64,000 nucleotides of DNA from DATHRK01 sp035465395 (GTDB lineage: Bacteria; Gemmatimonadota; Gemmatimonadetes; Longimicrobiales; RSA9): NCBI GenBank assembly GCA_035465395.1, contig DATHRK010000026.1, positions 3,891-67,890 on the forward strand, written 5' to 3'. The notes beneath the pieces were generated by a model, which did not search any database, had not been told where the DNA came from, and was given only the letters and a program-made list of their open reading frames with translations. A program made the position numbers and the translations under genes. The first letter of the stretch is position 1. Each line of letters opens with the position of its first letter. This document shows, one piece after another, positions 35,606 through 44,465 of the stretch.

Positions 35606-36399
35606 AGTTCGATGCTGATCCCCGCCGTGAACAGCCGGTCGTCGCGGCCCACGCCAGGAGGCGGCGTGGCGTCGCGCTCGAACAGGTAGGACATCGTCAG
35701 CGCGATCGTCTCGCTCACCCGGACCCGAGCGGTGGTCGTGGAATCGAACAGGTAGTCGTCCAGCGTGTCCCAGATCGGCTGGTAGAAGGTCACGTGTTCG
35801 AGCGTCAGCGATTCCGTGACGTCGCGCTCACCCTTCACGCGCCAGCTCACACGCGCGTCCTGCTCGGACTCGACGAAGAGGGAATCCGGCAGGTCGGGGT
35901 CGGGCGCGAAGTTGGCGTAGCTGTACAGGACCGCGGCGCTGATCGAGGCGGCGCCGTGCTCCGCTTGCCAGAATCGATAGCGCGCCCCCCCGCCGGAATT
36001 GGTTCGGAGGTCCAGCCGCCGGAAGGGGTCGTGCTCCGCGTCCGCGAAGAGGAACGGCGACCACCGCGCTTCCGGCGTGAACGCGAAGTCCACCTGCCCG
36101 CGGTAGTTCTCTGCCACCTTCTCGCCCTCGCTGCGGCCGAAACGCGCACCCGCTCCTGCCTCGAGGCGGAACGCGTTCGGGTTGAGGTGCGTGAACCCCA
36201 GGTCCGTCGTCAGCAGCGTGATGTCCTGGTTGCCCGACGCGGTCGTGAACGCGAGGTCGAGAACGGTCTCATACCGATCCTCCGGCGCGTCGGCCTCCTG
36301 CACGCCGACGGCGGGGGTCGGAGGGGCGGCGAACGCCGCCAGCACCGCGGCGAGGGCTGCCAGCGCCGCTTCCTGCGGGGCAGTTCGGCAACGGGACAT
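35602..36399 (-). CDS. DUF481-like outer-membrane protein
   Basis: A 265-residue protein with a signal peptide (about 1-33) and a barrel-like mature chain: YETVLDLAFTTASGNQDITL, AFRLEAGAGARFGRSEGEKV, NYRGQVDFAFTPEARWSPFL, HVTFYQPIWDTLDDYLFDST, ending in DRLFTAGISIEL. The opening with ...GN.. and alternating strands is the DUF481 (YdiY-like) pattern of salt- or acid-induced outer-membrane proteins. The ATG at 36399 gives the signal peptide; the upstream continuation of the frame is low-complexity. It converges on the DUF1207-like gene with a 4-base overlap. Confidence 0.75.
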   Translation of the reverse strand: MSRCRTAPQEAALAALAAVLAAFAAPPTPAVGVQEADAPEDRYETVLDLAFTTASGNQDITLLTTDLGFTHLNPNAFRLEAGAGARFGRSEGEKVAENYRGQVDFAFTPEARWSPFLFADAEHDPFRRLDLRTNSGGGARYRFWQAEHGAASISAAVLYSYANFAPDPDLPDSLFVESEQDARVSWRVKGERDVTESLTLEHVTFYQPIWDTLDDYLFDSTTTARVRVSETIALTMSYLFERDATPPPGVGRDDRLFTAGISIEL

Positions 36400-36650
36400 G
36401 GATCGACGGGAGAGAGGATCGCCATTTTTCTGGCCGCGATGATGCGCCGCGCGGCGCGGTCCGGCAACCATGAACGCCGCGGGAGCGCCGGGAGGTGCGA
36501 TTGGCGGCGTAACGGGCGGGGCAGGGGCCGGACCCGGGCGGCTCGCGGCCCGGAGCCGGTTCCGGTATTGTTCATGATTCGGACCCGGAGACGCCCGATG
36601 ACGGGCGTGGGGAATCCGCGACGGGGACCGCGAATCTTCACGACATACCC

Positions 36651-37748
36651 ATGACAACCGACGACGGCTTCGGCCGCTTCTTCCTTCCCGGGCCCACCGA
36701 GGTGCGCCCCGAGATCCTGCGCGCCCAGATCGGCCCCATGGTGGGCCACAGGACCCCCGACACGGAGCGCATCGTCGAACGCCTCCAGCGAGGCCTGCGG
36801 GGGCTCTTCGGCACCGACCGCCCCGTCTACATCGCACCGTCGAGCGCCACGGGGCTGATGGAGGCCGCGATCCGCAACGGGGTCAGGCGGAAGGTGCTCT
36901 GCCTCGTGAACGGCGCCTTCAGCGAGCGCTTCGCCAAGATCGCCCGAGCGTGCGGCCTCGAGCCCGTGGAGCTCGCCGTGGATTGGGGCGAGGCGCACAC
37001 GCCGGAGATGGTGGCCGAGGCCCTCGATGGGGGCGGGTTCGACGCGGTGACCGTGGTCCACTGCGAGACCTCGACCGGCGTGCTGAACCCCGTGGAGGAG
37101 ATCGCCGCGGTCGCGCACGAGGCAGGTGACGTGGTCGTGCTCGTCGATGGGGTGACGTCGGTCGCCGGAATGGAGATCCACGCCGACGCGTGGGGCCTGG
37201 ACTTCATCCTGACGGGGTCGCAGAAGGCGCTGGCGCTGCCGCCCGGGCTTGCACTGGGCGTGGCGCAGCCCGGCGTTCTGGAACGGGCGGCCGCCAACGA
37301 GGCGCGGGGGCTCTACTTCGACTTCCTGGCCTTCGAGAAGAACCTGGAGCAGAACCAGACGCCGACCACCCCAGCGGTCTCGCTTCTCTATGCGTTGTCG
37401 GCGCAGCTCGACGCGATCGAACGGGAGGGGGTCGGGTGCAGGGCCGAGAGGCACCGGGCAATGGCGAGCGCCCTCTACGGGTGGGTCGAAGAGGCCCGCT
37501 CGGGCGGCATCGACGTGTCGATCGTGGCGCCCGAGGGGTATCGCTCTACCACCGTGACGTGTCTCCGGCCGCCCGCGGGTTGGACGGGGCCCGAGGTGCA
37601 GAGGGCGCTCGCCGAGCGCGGGTTCACGATCGCCCCGGGCTACGGTCGCTTCAAGGACGAGATGTTCCGGATCGGCCACATGGGCGACCATACCGTCGGC
37701 GAGCTCCAGACTCTACTCGACGCGTTGGAGGAGGTGCTGCGCCCATGA
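36651..37748 (+). CDS. Class V aminotransferase, probable phosphoserine/serine transaminase
   Basis: A 365-residue PLP enzyme of the alanine-glyoxylate/serine-pyruvate group: FFLPGPTEVRPEILRAQIGP, MVGHRTPDTERIVERLQRGL, VHCETSTGVLNPVEEI, VDGVTSVAGMEI and the PLP-lysine motif LTGSQKALALPPGLAL. The C-terminus FKDEMFRIGHMGDHTVGEL contains the substrate Arg. It overlaps serA (ATGA), so it probably performs the phosphohydroxypyruvate-to-phosphoserine step in place of SerC. From sequence alone, serine-glyoxylate or alanine-glyoxylate activity is equally possible. Confidence 0.88.
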   Translation: MTTDDGFGRFFLPGPTEVRPEILRAQIGPMVGHRTPDTERIVERLQRGLRGLFGTDRPVYIAPSSATGLMEAAIRNGVRRKVLCLVNGAFSERFAKIARACGLEPVELAVDWGEAHTPEMVAEALDGGGFDAVTVVHCETSTGVLNPVEEIAAVAHEAGDVVVLVDGVTSVAGMEIHADAWGLDFILTGSQKALALPPGLALGVAQPGVLERAAANEARGLYFDFLAFEKNLEQNQTPTTPAVSLLYALSAQLDAIEREGVGCRAERHRAMASALYGWVEEARSGGIDVSIVAPEGYRSTTVTCLRPPAGWTGPEVQRALAERGFTIAPGYGRFKDEMFRIGHMGDHTVGELQTLLDALEEVLRP

Positions 37749-39403
37749 GCGCCACGGTCGCACCCGATATCGAGCCGCTCACCGAGGAGGTCGCGAGCGG
37801 CACGTTCCGCATTCTGCTGGCCGATCCGATCTCCGACGACGGCCTCGGGCCGCTGCGGGGCGATGATCGCTTCCGGTTGGTCCCCCGGGACGACAGCGAC
37901 CTCGCCGAGCAGCTCGCCGACGTCGACGCCGTGATCGTGCGCAGCGGCACGACGCTGACGCGGGAGCTGATCGAGGGGGCGCCGCGACTGAGGGTGATCG
38001 GCCGCGCCGGCGTCGGCGTGGACAACATCGACCTGGACGCTGCCACCGAGCGCGGCGTCGCCGTGCTCAACGCACCCTCCGGCAACACCACTTCGGCCGC
38101 CGAGCTCGCGTTGGCGCTGCTGCTGTCGCTCGCGCGCCGTATCCCCGCGGCCGACCGCTCCATGCGGGAGGGCGCGTGGGACCGCAAGGCGTTCCGCGGG
38201 ATGGAACTGCACGGCAAGACGCTGGGGCTCGTGGGCGCGGGACGCATCGGCGCCGAGGTGGCGCGGCGCGCCCGGGCGTTCGGCATGCGCATCATCGCCT
38301 ACGATCCCTACCTTTCCGACGAACGCGCGGACACCCTGGGACTCGTGGTCGCGCCGCTCGCCCGGGTCCTGGAGGAAGCCGACGTCCTCACGCTGCACGT
38401 GCCGCTGACCGACGCCACCGAGAACCTCATCGGCGCGGACGCGCTGGCCCGCATGAAGCCGGGAGCGTACCTGATCAACGCCGCGCGCGGGGGGGTCGTG
38501 GACGAGAACGCGCTTCTCGAGGCGCTGCAGGAAGGCAGGCTGGGAGGAGCCGCGCTCGACGTCTACGCGGACGAGCCGCCCGCCGCCGACCACCCCCTCC
38601 GCGCCCTGGACAGCGTCGTGCTCACCCCGCACCTGGGAGCGGCCACCCGGGAGGCCCAGCGCAACGTCGCCCAGGAGATCGCGGGCGCCGTGCGCGCGGC
38701 GCTCGTCGACGGAGACCTGTCCAGAGCCGTCAACGCGCCCGCACTCAGCGGTGACGAGATGCGCCGCCTCCAGCCGATGCTGCGGCTGGCGTACGCCCTC
38801 GGCCGTCTGGCTTCGGCGATGTGCGGGGGCCGCTTCCGCGAAATCGAGGTGTGCGTCGGCGGAGCCAGTGAGAGGGCCAGTCGTCCGATCACCGCGCGCG
38901 GGGTCGAAGGCGCGTTGGCGTCGATCGTCGGCCGGCGCGCGATCAACCTGGTGAACGCCATCCATCTCGCCGAAACCCGCGGGATCGAAGTGCGCCGGGT
39001 CACGACGAACGCGCCGCCCGACGTGAGCGGACAGGTCCAGGTGCGGCTCGGGCGAGCCACCGACTGCTTCGGCGGCTCTCCGCAGGGCCTGCGGGTGCAG
39101 GGCTCGCTGCTGGCGGGCGATCATGCCCGGCTGACCCGGATCGGGGACTTCCGCGTGGACGTCGCGGTCCAGGGCAGCCTCATCATGCTGCGCAACCGGG
39201 ATGTGCCGGGCGTCATCGGCCAGGTGGGCACGATTCTGGGCGATGCCGGAGCCAACATCGCCGAGTACCACCAGTCGCGGCAGGGTGGTGGCGGCGAGGC
39301 GCTCGCGGTCATCAGCATGGACGGACCGGTGAACCAGGCCACCATGGACGCGCTGCGTGCCCTACCCGACGTCCTCGATGCCAGGCAAGCCCAGCTGACA
39401 TAG
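37745..39403 (+). CDS. serA: D-3-phosphoglycerate dehydrogenase
   Basis: A 552-residue long-form SerA, the first enzyme of serine synthesis. After a 22-residue leader come the catalytic and NAD domains: VIGRAGVGVDNIDLDAATER, LGLVGAGRIGAEVARRA (GxGxxG), YLINAARGGVVDENAL (Arg), the Glu in DVYADEPP and the catalytic His in LTPHLGAATREAQ. An ASB-type intervening domain (about 345-470) and a C-terminal ACT domain (about 480-550, LRNRDVPGVIGQVGTILGDA) allow serine feedback control. The ATG overlaps the stop of the preceding aminotransferase. Confidence 0.96.
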   Translation: MSATVAPDIEPLTEEVASGTFRILLADPISDDGLGPLRGDDRFRLVPRDDSDLAEQLADVDAVIVRSGTTLTRELIEGAPRLRVIGRAGVGVDNIDLDAATERGVAVLNAPSGNTTSAAELALALLLSLARRIPAADRSMREGAWDRKAFRGMELHGKTLGLVGAGRIGAEVARRARAFGMRIIAYDPYLSDERADTLGLVVAPLARVLEEADVLTLHVPLTDATENLIGADALARMKPGAYLINAARGGVVDENALLEALQEGRLGGAALDVYADEPPAADHPLRALDSVVLTPHLGAATREAQRNVAQEIAGAVRAALVDGDLSRAVNAPALSGDEMRRLQPMLRLAYALGRLASAMCGGRFREIEVCVGGASERASRPITARGVEGALASIVGRRAINLVNAIHLAETRGIEVRRVTTNAPPDVSGQVQVRLGRATDCFGGSPQGLRVQGSLLAGDHARLTRIGDFRVDVAVQGSLIMLRNRDVPGVIGQVGTILGDAGANIAEYHQSRQGGGGEALAVISMDGPVNQATMDALRALPDVLDARQAQLT

Positions 39404-39480
39404 CAGCCGCATTCCGGGCAACCATCGACCGCCAACCGGGTACACGGGCGCACGTTCCCACGCACATCGGGAGGCGACGC

Positions 39481-40428
39481 GTGGAGCAGGAAACCGTCCG
39501 ACAGCCCACAGCCGACGCCGGCTGGTTCCCGGAAGTCCCGCGCGTCCCAGCGCGGGTGCTGGACCGCATCATCGAGACGGCGCTGGACGAGGACATCGCG
39601 TGGGGCGACGCGACCACCGAGGCGCTGATCCCACCCGAGGTCACCGCCCGCGCGGACATCGCGGCGAGGGCCGCCGGGGTCGTCGCCGGGTTGCCCGTGG
39701 CGGCGCGCGTGTTCCGGACCGTGGATCCCGAGCTCCAGGTCACGCCCCTCGTCACGGACGGGGAGCGGGTCGTCGACGGGGTGCCTCTGCTGCGCGTCGA
39801 GGGCGCCGCGCGATCGATCCTGATGGCGGAGCGCGTGGCGCTGAACTTCCTCCAGCGCCTCAGCGGGGTGGCCACCCTGACGTCGCGGTTCGTGGACGCC
39901 GTCGAGGGCACCGCGGCGCGCATCGTGGACACCCGCAAGACGACGCCCGGCCTGCGCGTGCTGGAGAAGTACGCCGTGCGGTGCGGCGGCGGCGCCAACC
40001 ACCGCATGCACCTCGGCGACGCCGTCCTGGTCAAGGACAACCACCGGGCGGTCCTCGAGGCCGGCGGTCGGAGCCTCTCGGACGCCGTGTCGAGGCTGAA
40101 GGGAGGGCTCCCACCGACGATGACCGTGGAGGTCGAAGTCGACACGCTGGAGGAGCTGGAGGACGTGCTCCAGGGCGAGCCGGACGCCGTCCTGCTGGAC
40201 AACATGAGCCCCAACGAGCTGCGAGTGGCGGTGCTGACGGTGCGCGGGCGCGCGATCACCGAAGCGTCGGGCGGGGTGACGCTGGACACCGTCGCGACCA
40301 TCGCCGAATCCGGCGTCGATCTGATCTCGATCGGCGCGCTGACGCACTCGGCGCCGGCGCTGGACGTGGCGCTGGACTGGATTCGCACCGACGTTGCCGG
40401 CAACGGGGCCACCCCCGGCGGGTCTTAA
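39481..40428 (+). CDS. nadC: Quinolinate phosphoribosyltransferase (carboxylating)
   Basis: A 315-residue NadC. Signature motifs are DEDIAWGDATTEALIP, ILMAERVALNFLQRLSGVAT, IVDTRKTTPGLRVLEKYAV, GGGANHRMHLGDAVLVKDNH and AITEASGGVTLDTVATIAES with LISIGALTHSAPALDVALD. It converts quinolinate and PRPP to nicotinate mononucleotide, CO2 and PPi, the last de novo NAD step before adenylation. The start is GTG at 39481, with GGGAGG eight bases upstream. nadA follows 13 bases after its stop; nadB is not in the window. Confidence 0.96.
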   Translation: MEQETVRQPTADAGWFPEVPRVPARVLDRIIETALDEDIAWGDATTEALIPPEVTARADIAARAAGVVAGLPVAARVFRTVDPELQVTPLVTDGERVVDGVPLLRVEGAARSILMAERVALNFLQRLSGVATLTSRFVDAVEGTAARIVDTRKTTPGLRVLEKYAVRCGGGANHRMHLGDAVLVKDNHRAVLEAGGRSLSDAVSRLKGGLPPTMTVEVEVDTLEELEDVLQGEPDAVLLDNMSPNELRVAVLTVRGRAITEASGGVTLDTVATIAESGVDLISIGALTHSAPALDVALDWIRTDVAGNGATPGGS

Positions 40429-40441
40429 AGGGTTCGGACGC

Positions 40442-41620
40442 ATGGACGGAGACATGGCCGCGGCCGGCGCATCGGTCGAACAACTGGAGGCGAAGCTCTC
40501 GGAGCGGCTCGCCGGCATCGTGCCGGACGTGGAGATCGCCCACAAGGCGCAGGTCGCGTGGGAGGTCAACAGGCTGAAGCGCGAGCGGGGCGCCGTGATC
40601 CTCGGCCACAACTACATGGAGCCGGCGCTCTACCACTCCGTCTGCGACTTCGTCGGCGACTCGCTGGAGCTGTCCCGCAAGGCCGCCGAAACCGAAGCCG
40701 ACCCGATCGTGTTCTGCGGGGTCCGTTTCATGGCGGAGACCGCCAAGATCCTGAACCCCGCGCGCACCGTGCTGCTGCCCACCGAGCGCGGCGGCTGCTC
40801 GCTCGCCTCCTCGATCACGGCCGAGGACGTCCGCCGCCTGAAGGCGCGCTATCCGGGCGTGCCCGTGGTGACCTACATCAACACCTACGCCGACGTGAAG
40901 GCCGAGTGCGACGTGTGCTGCACGTCGTCCAACGCGGTGCGCGTCGTGGAAGCCATGCCGGGGGACGAGGTGATCCTGATCCCGGATGAGTATCTCACCC
41001 GGAACGTCGCCCGGGAGGTCGACAAGCGGGTGATCATGCCCACCGACGAGGGCGTCATCGAGGACGTGCGCGAGCGCATGGAGCACGCGGGGGACGAGGC
41101 GCAGGAGGGCGTGCGGCGCTCGGACAGCGCGATCGACGCGAGCACCCGCTTCGGCCCCGAGGCCGGGTCGCCGGCTTCCAACGGCGGCTCGCTGGAGCTA
41201 CGGGTCATCGGCTGGCCCGGCCGATGCGAGGTGCACGAGAAGTTCACGGTCGAGGACATCGAGATGGTGCGCCGACAGTTCCCCGATGTCTTCGTCCTCG
41301 CGCACCCCGAGTGCAGCCCCGAGGTCGTGGACGCGGCCGACTACTCCGGTAGCACCTCGGCCATGATCCGGGCGGTGCGGGACTCGGATGCCCCGCGCTA
41401 CCTGCTGATGACGGAGTGCGCGATGGCCGACAACATCGTCGCCTCGGCGCCCGAGAAGGAGATGGTCCGCCTGTGCTCGGTCCGTTGCCCGCACATGAAC
41501 GAGATCACCCTCGAGCAGGTACTGGCATCCCTGCGCAACAACCAGTACGTCATCGAGGTCGATCCGGACGTCGCGGCACGCGCCCGGCGCTCGATCGAGC
41601 GGATGCTCGAAATCGGATAG
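40442..41620 (+). CDS. nadA: Quinolinate synthase
   Basis: A 392-residue [4Fe-4S] NadA. It has the three-fold repeated alpha/beta architecture: AVILGHNYMEPALYHSVCDF, VFCGVRFMAETAKILNPART, ERGGCSLASSITAEDVRRL, TYINTYADVKAECDVCCTSS, ILIPDEYLTRNVA, CEVHEKFT, FVLAHPECSPEVVDAADYSG and SVRCPHMNEITLEQ. The cluster Cys residues are among GGCS, DVCCTS and VRCPHMN. It condenses iminoaspartate with dihydroxyacetone phosphate. Residues about 212-255 (acidic, Ser/Gly-rich) are an insert between IMPTDEGV and VIGWPG that I would not expect in most NadA proteins. Confidence 0.96.
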   Translation: MDGDMAAAGASVEQLEAKLSERLAGIVPDVEIAHKAQVAWEVNRLKRERGAVILGHNYMEPALYHSVCDFVGDSLELSRKAAETEADPIVFCGVRFMAETAKILNPARTVLLPTERGGCSLASSITAEDVRRLKARYPGVPVVTYINTYADVKAECDVCCTSSNAVRVVEAMPGDEVILIPDEYLTRNVAREVDKRVIMPTDEGVIEDVRERMEHAGDEAQEGVRRSDSAIDASTRFGPEAGSPASNGGSLELRVIGWPGRCEVHEKFTVEDIEMVRRQFPDVFVLAHPECSPEVVDAADYSGSTSAMIRAVRDSDAPRYLLMTECAMADNIVASAPEKEMVRLCSVRCPHMNEITLEQVLASLRNNQYVIEVDPDVAARARRSIERMLEIG

Positions 41621-41635
41621 CGCACCGACGGCTCG

Positions 41636-42223
41636 ATGCGTGCTGCACTCACGATCCTCCTGACACTGCTGGTCGTACTCGGCATCGGCGCCGCCGTGGC
41701 CCTGTCGGGGGCGATCAACGTCGCGGCGATCGAGAGCGATTCGCGGGCGACACAGTGGGCCCTCGGCACGGTCGCGCGTCGGTCGATCGCGCGCCGCGCG
41801 GGCGACGCGGGATCGGCGCCGGCGGCGCTGGACTCCGCCGCGTTGGCTTCGGGCCTGGATCATTTCCACGCGATGTGCGTCGACTGCCACGGGGCGCCCG
41901 GCTTAGAGCGCAGCGAGGCGGGCGAGGGCCTGAACCCGCCCGCACCCGACCTGAGCGAGGTCGTGGAAGCGGAGGAGTGGAGTGATGCCGAGATGTTCTG
42001 GATCGTGAAGAACGGGATTCGCATGACCGGCATGCCGGCGTTCGGCCCTACGCATTCGGACCAGGATCTCTGGGCGATCGTGGGCGTGGTCAAAGCTCTG
42101 CCGGAATGGGGCGAGGCGGGATATCGGGCGCGCATCGACGCGCTGCGGGCGGCCGCGGCCGCGGACTCCACGGCGGCGGGACGCACGCACGTCCACGTCG
42201 AGGGTGGGGAGCAGGTGCATTGA
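41636..42223 (+). CDS. Membrane-anchored monohaem cytochrome c
   Basis: A 195-residue protein with an uncleaved-looking N-terminal helix (about 5-28) and one class I cytochrome c domain. The haem site is MCVDCHGAPG (Cys 81, Cys 84, His 85) and the distal ligand Met is in MTGMPAFGPTHSDQ. The tail is His-rich (THVHVEGGEQVH). It likely carries electrons at the outer face of the inner membrane, possibly toward the caa3 oxidase at 58.8 kb, but this is inference. The following gene overlaps its stop (TTGA). Confidence 0.88.
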   Translation: MRAALTILLTLLVVLGIGAAVALSGAINVAAIESDSRATQWALGTVARRSIARRAGDAGSAPAALDSAALASGLDHFHAMCVDCHGAPGLERSEAGEGLNPPAPDLSEVVEAEEWSDAEMFWIVKNGIRMTGMPAFGPTHSDQDLWAIVGVVKALPEWGEAGYRARIDALRAAAAADSTAAGRTHVHVEGGEQVH

Positions 42224-42774
42224 GGCTGGCGCGACCCGGGGGCCGACGGCGCGCGCTCCATCGTGCCCGGCTGGGGCTGTTGCTGGCGCTCGCCGTCGGC
42301 GGATCCGCGAGTGTCCCGCGACAGGCCCAAGCGCAGAAGGCGGTGCCGATCCTGGTCGGCGGGATGAGCGGGCTCGCCGCAGGCACCTACGTCTCTCTGG
42401 GCGTGGTAGCCGCCGAAGCGCGCACGGGACGGTACCTGAATTCTCCGACGGACGCGTTCGGCTTCCGGTCCGCTCCGGTCCTGGTGGGCATGGCGACCGG
42501 GGTGACGCTGGGCGCGGTGGACGACGACCGCCTCTACGACGCCATGAAGGTGAGCATTGCGGCGGGCGCCGTCGGCTTCGGCGCCGGCTGGCTGATCGGC
42601 TCCACGATCTGGGAGGACCGGGGCGGCAAATGGGCCGGGGCGGTCATCGGCAGCGCGGCGGGCATCGTGCTCGGGGGGGTCGTCGGGGCGATCGCTTCGG
42701 ACGGGGGTGGCGGCGGCTCGGACGGCGAGGGGACCGGGGGAGGCCTCCCCATTGCTTTCACCATTCGTTTCTGA
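42220..42774 (+). CDS. Glycine-rich exported/membrane protein, unknown
   Basis: A 184-residue protein with a basic-hydrophobic signal (ARLGLLLALAVGGSASVPRQ, processing near AQAQ) and glycine-zipper-like hydrophobic stretches (VGGMSGLAAGTYVSLGVVAA, GAVGFGAGWLIGSTIW, GAVIGSAAGIVLGGVVGAIA), ending in a Gly/Ser loop and AFTIRF, a C-terminal Phe as in outer-membrane proteins. The start is a TTG whose TGA overlap couples it to the cytochrome c gene. No known function. Confidence 0.65.
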   Translation: MRLARPGGRRRALHRARLGLLLALAVGGSASVPRQAQAQKAVPILVGGMSGLAAGTYVSLGVVAAEARTGRYLNSPTDAFGFRSAPVLVGMATGVTLGAVDDDRLYDAMKVSIAAGAVGFGAGWLIGSTIWEDRGGKWAGAVIGSAAGIVLGGVVGAIASDGGGGGSDGEGTGGGLPIAFTIRF

Positions 42775-42778
42775 GGAT

Positions 42779-44032
42779 ATGGGTCGAGGAACCACACGCG
42801 CGCTCGCGGCGATGATCCGCGTCCTGCCGATCGCCGGCATGGTGGCCGCGTGCGCGTCGCAGCCGCGCGCGCTGCCCGAGTGGACGCCGATTCCCGTGCC
42901 CGATCCGCAGAGCGTCGACGTCGCCGTCTTCCTGATCGGGGACGCGGGCGAAGCCCTACCCGGCGAGAGCCCCGTGTTGGCGCACCTGAGCGCAGAGATG
43001 GAGACGTGGGCCCAGGCGCTCGGGCGGGACTCCGCGGTGGCCGTCGTCTACCTGGGCGACAACATCTATCCGAACGGGCTCCACGAAGCCGACGACCCAT
43101 CGTTTCCGCTCGACTCGGCACGGCTGCAGGCACAGATCGACGTCGTCGCCGGCGAGATCGCTCGTCGGTACGCCGCGCGAGCGATCTTCGTCGCCGGGAA
43201 CCACGACTGGGGTCAGATCATCACGGCCGAGGGCATCCAGAACCTCGAGAACCAGCAGGAGTTCATCGAAAGGGCCCGGGAGCGCGACGGCCTGGCGGTG
43301 TTCCAGTATCCGCCCGCTGGCGTGCCCGGACCGGTCGTCGTGGATATGGGCGCGACCGCGCGGCTGATCCTGCTCGACACGGTGTGGTGGCTGTTCCTGC
43401 GGGACGAGCACGCACTCGATATCGTGTTCGAGAACATCGGCGCGGCGCTCAGCACCGAGGGCGCGCGCGAGGCGATCGTGGCCGGCCACCACCCGCTCCA
43501 TACCGCGGGCCCCCACGGAGGCCTCACGCCCTTCTGGCGCTCGCTCGGCGTGATGTTCCTGCTCCGCCGCACCGGCTCGCTCCTCCAGGACCTCAACTCG
43601 GGGCCGTACCGGCAGCTCGCCGATGATCTGCGCCAGGTCTTCGAGGAGGCCGGCCCGCCGCTCGTCATGGCCGGCGGCCACGAGCACTCGCTCCAGGTCT
43701 TCGGCAAGGTCCTGGAGCACGACCCGCAATTCTCCCTGGTGAGCGGCAGCGGGAGCAAGCTGGAAGACGTGGGTTGGGCGGAGGGCATGGAGTTCCGGGC
43801 GGCCGAGCCCGGGTACATGAAGATCCTGTTCCTCAAGGACGGCTCGGTCGACCTCTTCGTCCACTCGGCGCCCGAGGAGCATCAGCGCTGCCTCGGCCCG
43901 AGCGGCGAGCCCCTCGCGGACGAACCGCGGGCGGCGTGCATCCGCGACGGGGTCGACGCCTTCCGTACGATCTACTCGGCGCGGCTCAAGGGGCCCGGCG
44001 GCCCGCCTGACCAGCCGGATCCCCTCAACTAG
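42779..44032 (+). CDS. Metallophosphoesterase lipoprotein (calcineurin-like)
   Basis: A 417-residue protein with a lipoprotein signal ending MVAAC. The calcineurin-like metal site is laid out as FLIGDAG, VYLGDNIYPNGL (GDN), IFVAGNHDWGQI (GNHD), VAGHHPLHTAG and MAGGHEHSLQVFG. The Asp/Asn/His set is complete, so it should be a two-metal phosphoesterase outside the cytoplasm. Substrates could be phosphomonoesters or nucleotides. The ATG at 42779 is four bases after the preceding stop, inside the GAGGAT context. Confidence 0.9.
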   Translation: MGRGTTRALAAMIRVLPIAGMVAACASQPRALPEWTPIPVPDPQSVDVAVFLIGDAGEALPGESPVLAHLSAEMETWAQALGRDSAVAVVYLGDNIYPNGLHEADDPSFPLDSARLQAQIDVVAGEIARRYAARAIFVAGNHDWGQIITAEGIQNLENQQEFIERARERDGLAVFQYPPAGVPGPVVVDMGATARLILLDTVWWLFLRDEHALDIVFENIGAALSTEGAREAIVAGHHPLHTAGPHGGLTPFWRSLGVMFLLRRTGSLLQDLNSGPYRQLADDLRQVFEEAGPPLVMAGGHEHSLQVFGKVLEHDPQFSLVSGSGSKLEDVGWAEGMEFRAAEPGYMKILFLKDGSVDLFVHSAPEEHQRCLGPSGEPLADEPRAACIRDGVDAFRTIYSARLKGPGGPPDQPDPLN

Positions 44033-44043
44033 GCGCGAGGAAA

Positions 44044-44071
44044 GCCGGCGCCGACAGGCAACGGCGCCGGC
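44044..44071 (+). terminator. GC-rich hairpin after the phosphoesterase gene
   Basis: Arms GCCGGCGCCG (44044-44053) and CGGCGCCGGC (44062-44071) are perfect, with an 8-base loop, but no T run follows. It may act as a weak or factor-assisted terminator between converging genes. A second perfect palindrome, GCGCCCACGTGGGCGC, lies at 44101-44116. Confidence 0.45.
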
Positions 44072-44125
44072 CGTGTAACGGAGTCCGACGTTGCGGCGAC
44101 GCGCCCACGTGGGCGCGCCGCGATC

Positions 44126-44323
44126 TCAGGTCTGGACGCTCGCGTAACAGTCCGAGGCGGAGGCGGCCAAGCGACGAGCTTCGCCCAGGTCCTTCGTCTG
44201 GATCGCCTGGGCCGCGATGCGGTCGCACTCCGCTTTCTTCTCGTCGTCGCTCTCTCCCACGATGGGGAGGCTGCTGCAGCCGACCAGCAGCAGAGGCAGG
44301 AGCAGGAAACGTCGCTTCCTCAC
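44126..44323 (-). CDS. Small lipoprotein, unknown
   Basis: A 65-residue protein with a lipoprotein signal: RKRRFLLLPLLLVGC, lipidated Cys at about 17. The mature part is short and helical (SDDEKKAECDRIAAQAIQTK, LGEARRLAASASDCYASVQ), with two further Cys that could form a disulfide. The GTG at 44323 has AAAGGA upstream. Upstream in-frame sequence lacks coding character. Similar small helical lipoproteins are often envelope structural factors, but none is recognised here. Confidence 0.7.
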   Translation of the reverse strand: MRKRRFLLLPLLLVGCSSLPIVGESDDEKKAECDRIAAQAIQTKDLGEARRLAASASDCYASVQT

Positions 44324-44465
44324 GGGTAATTCCTTTCGGTGTCTACGTTCCGCGCAGCGTCGGTGCGCGTGAGCTCGAGCGGCCCGTCTTCCCGGGCGCC
44401 GGAGCGCAGAAAGAAACAAACGACACCCGGAGCCCTTCGCAATTATCTCACCGAGTCCTGCGCAG

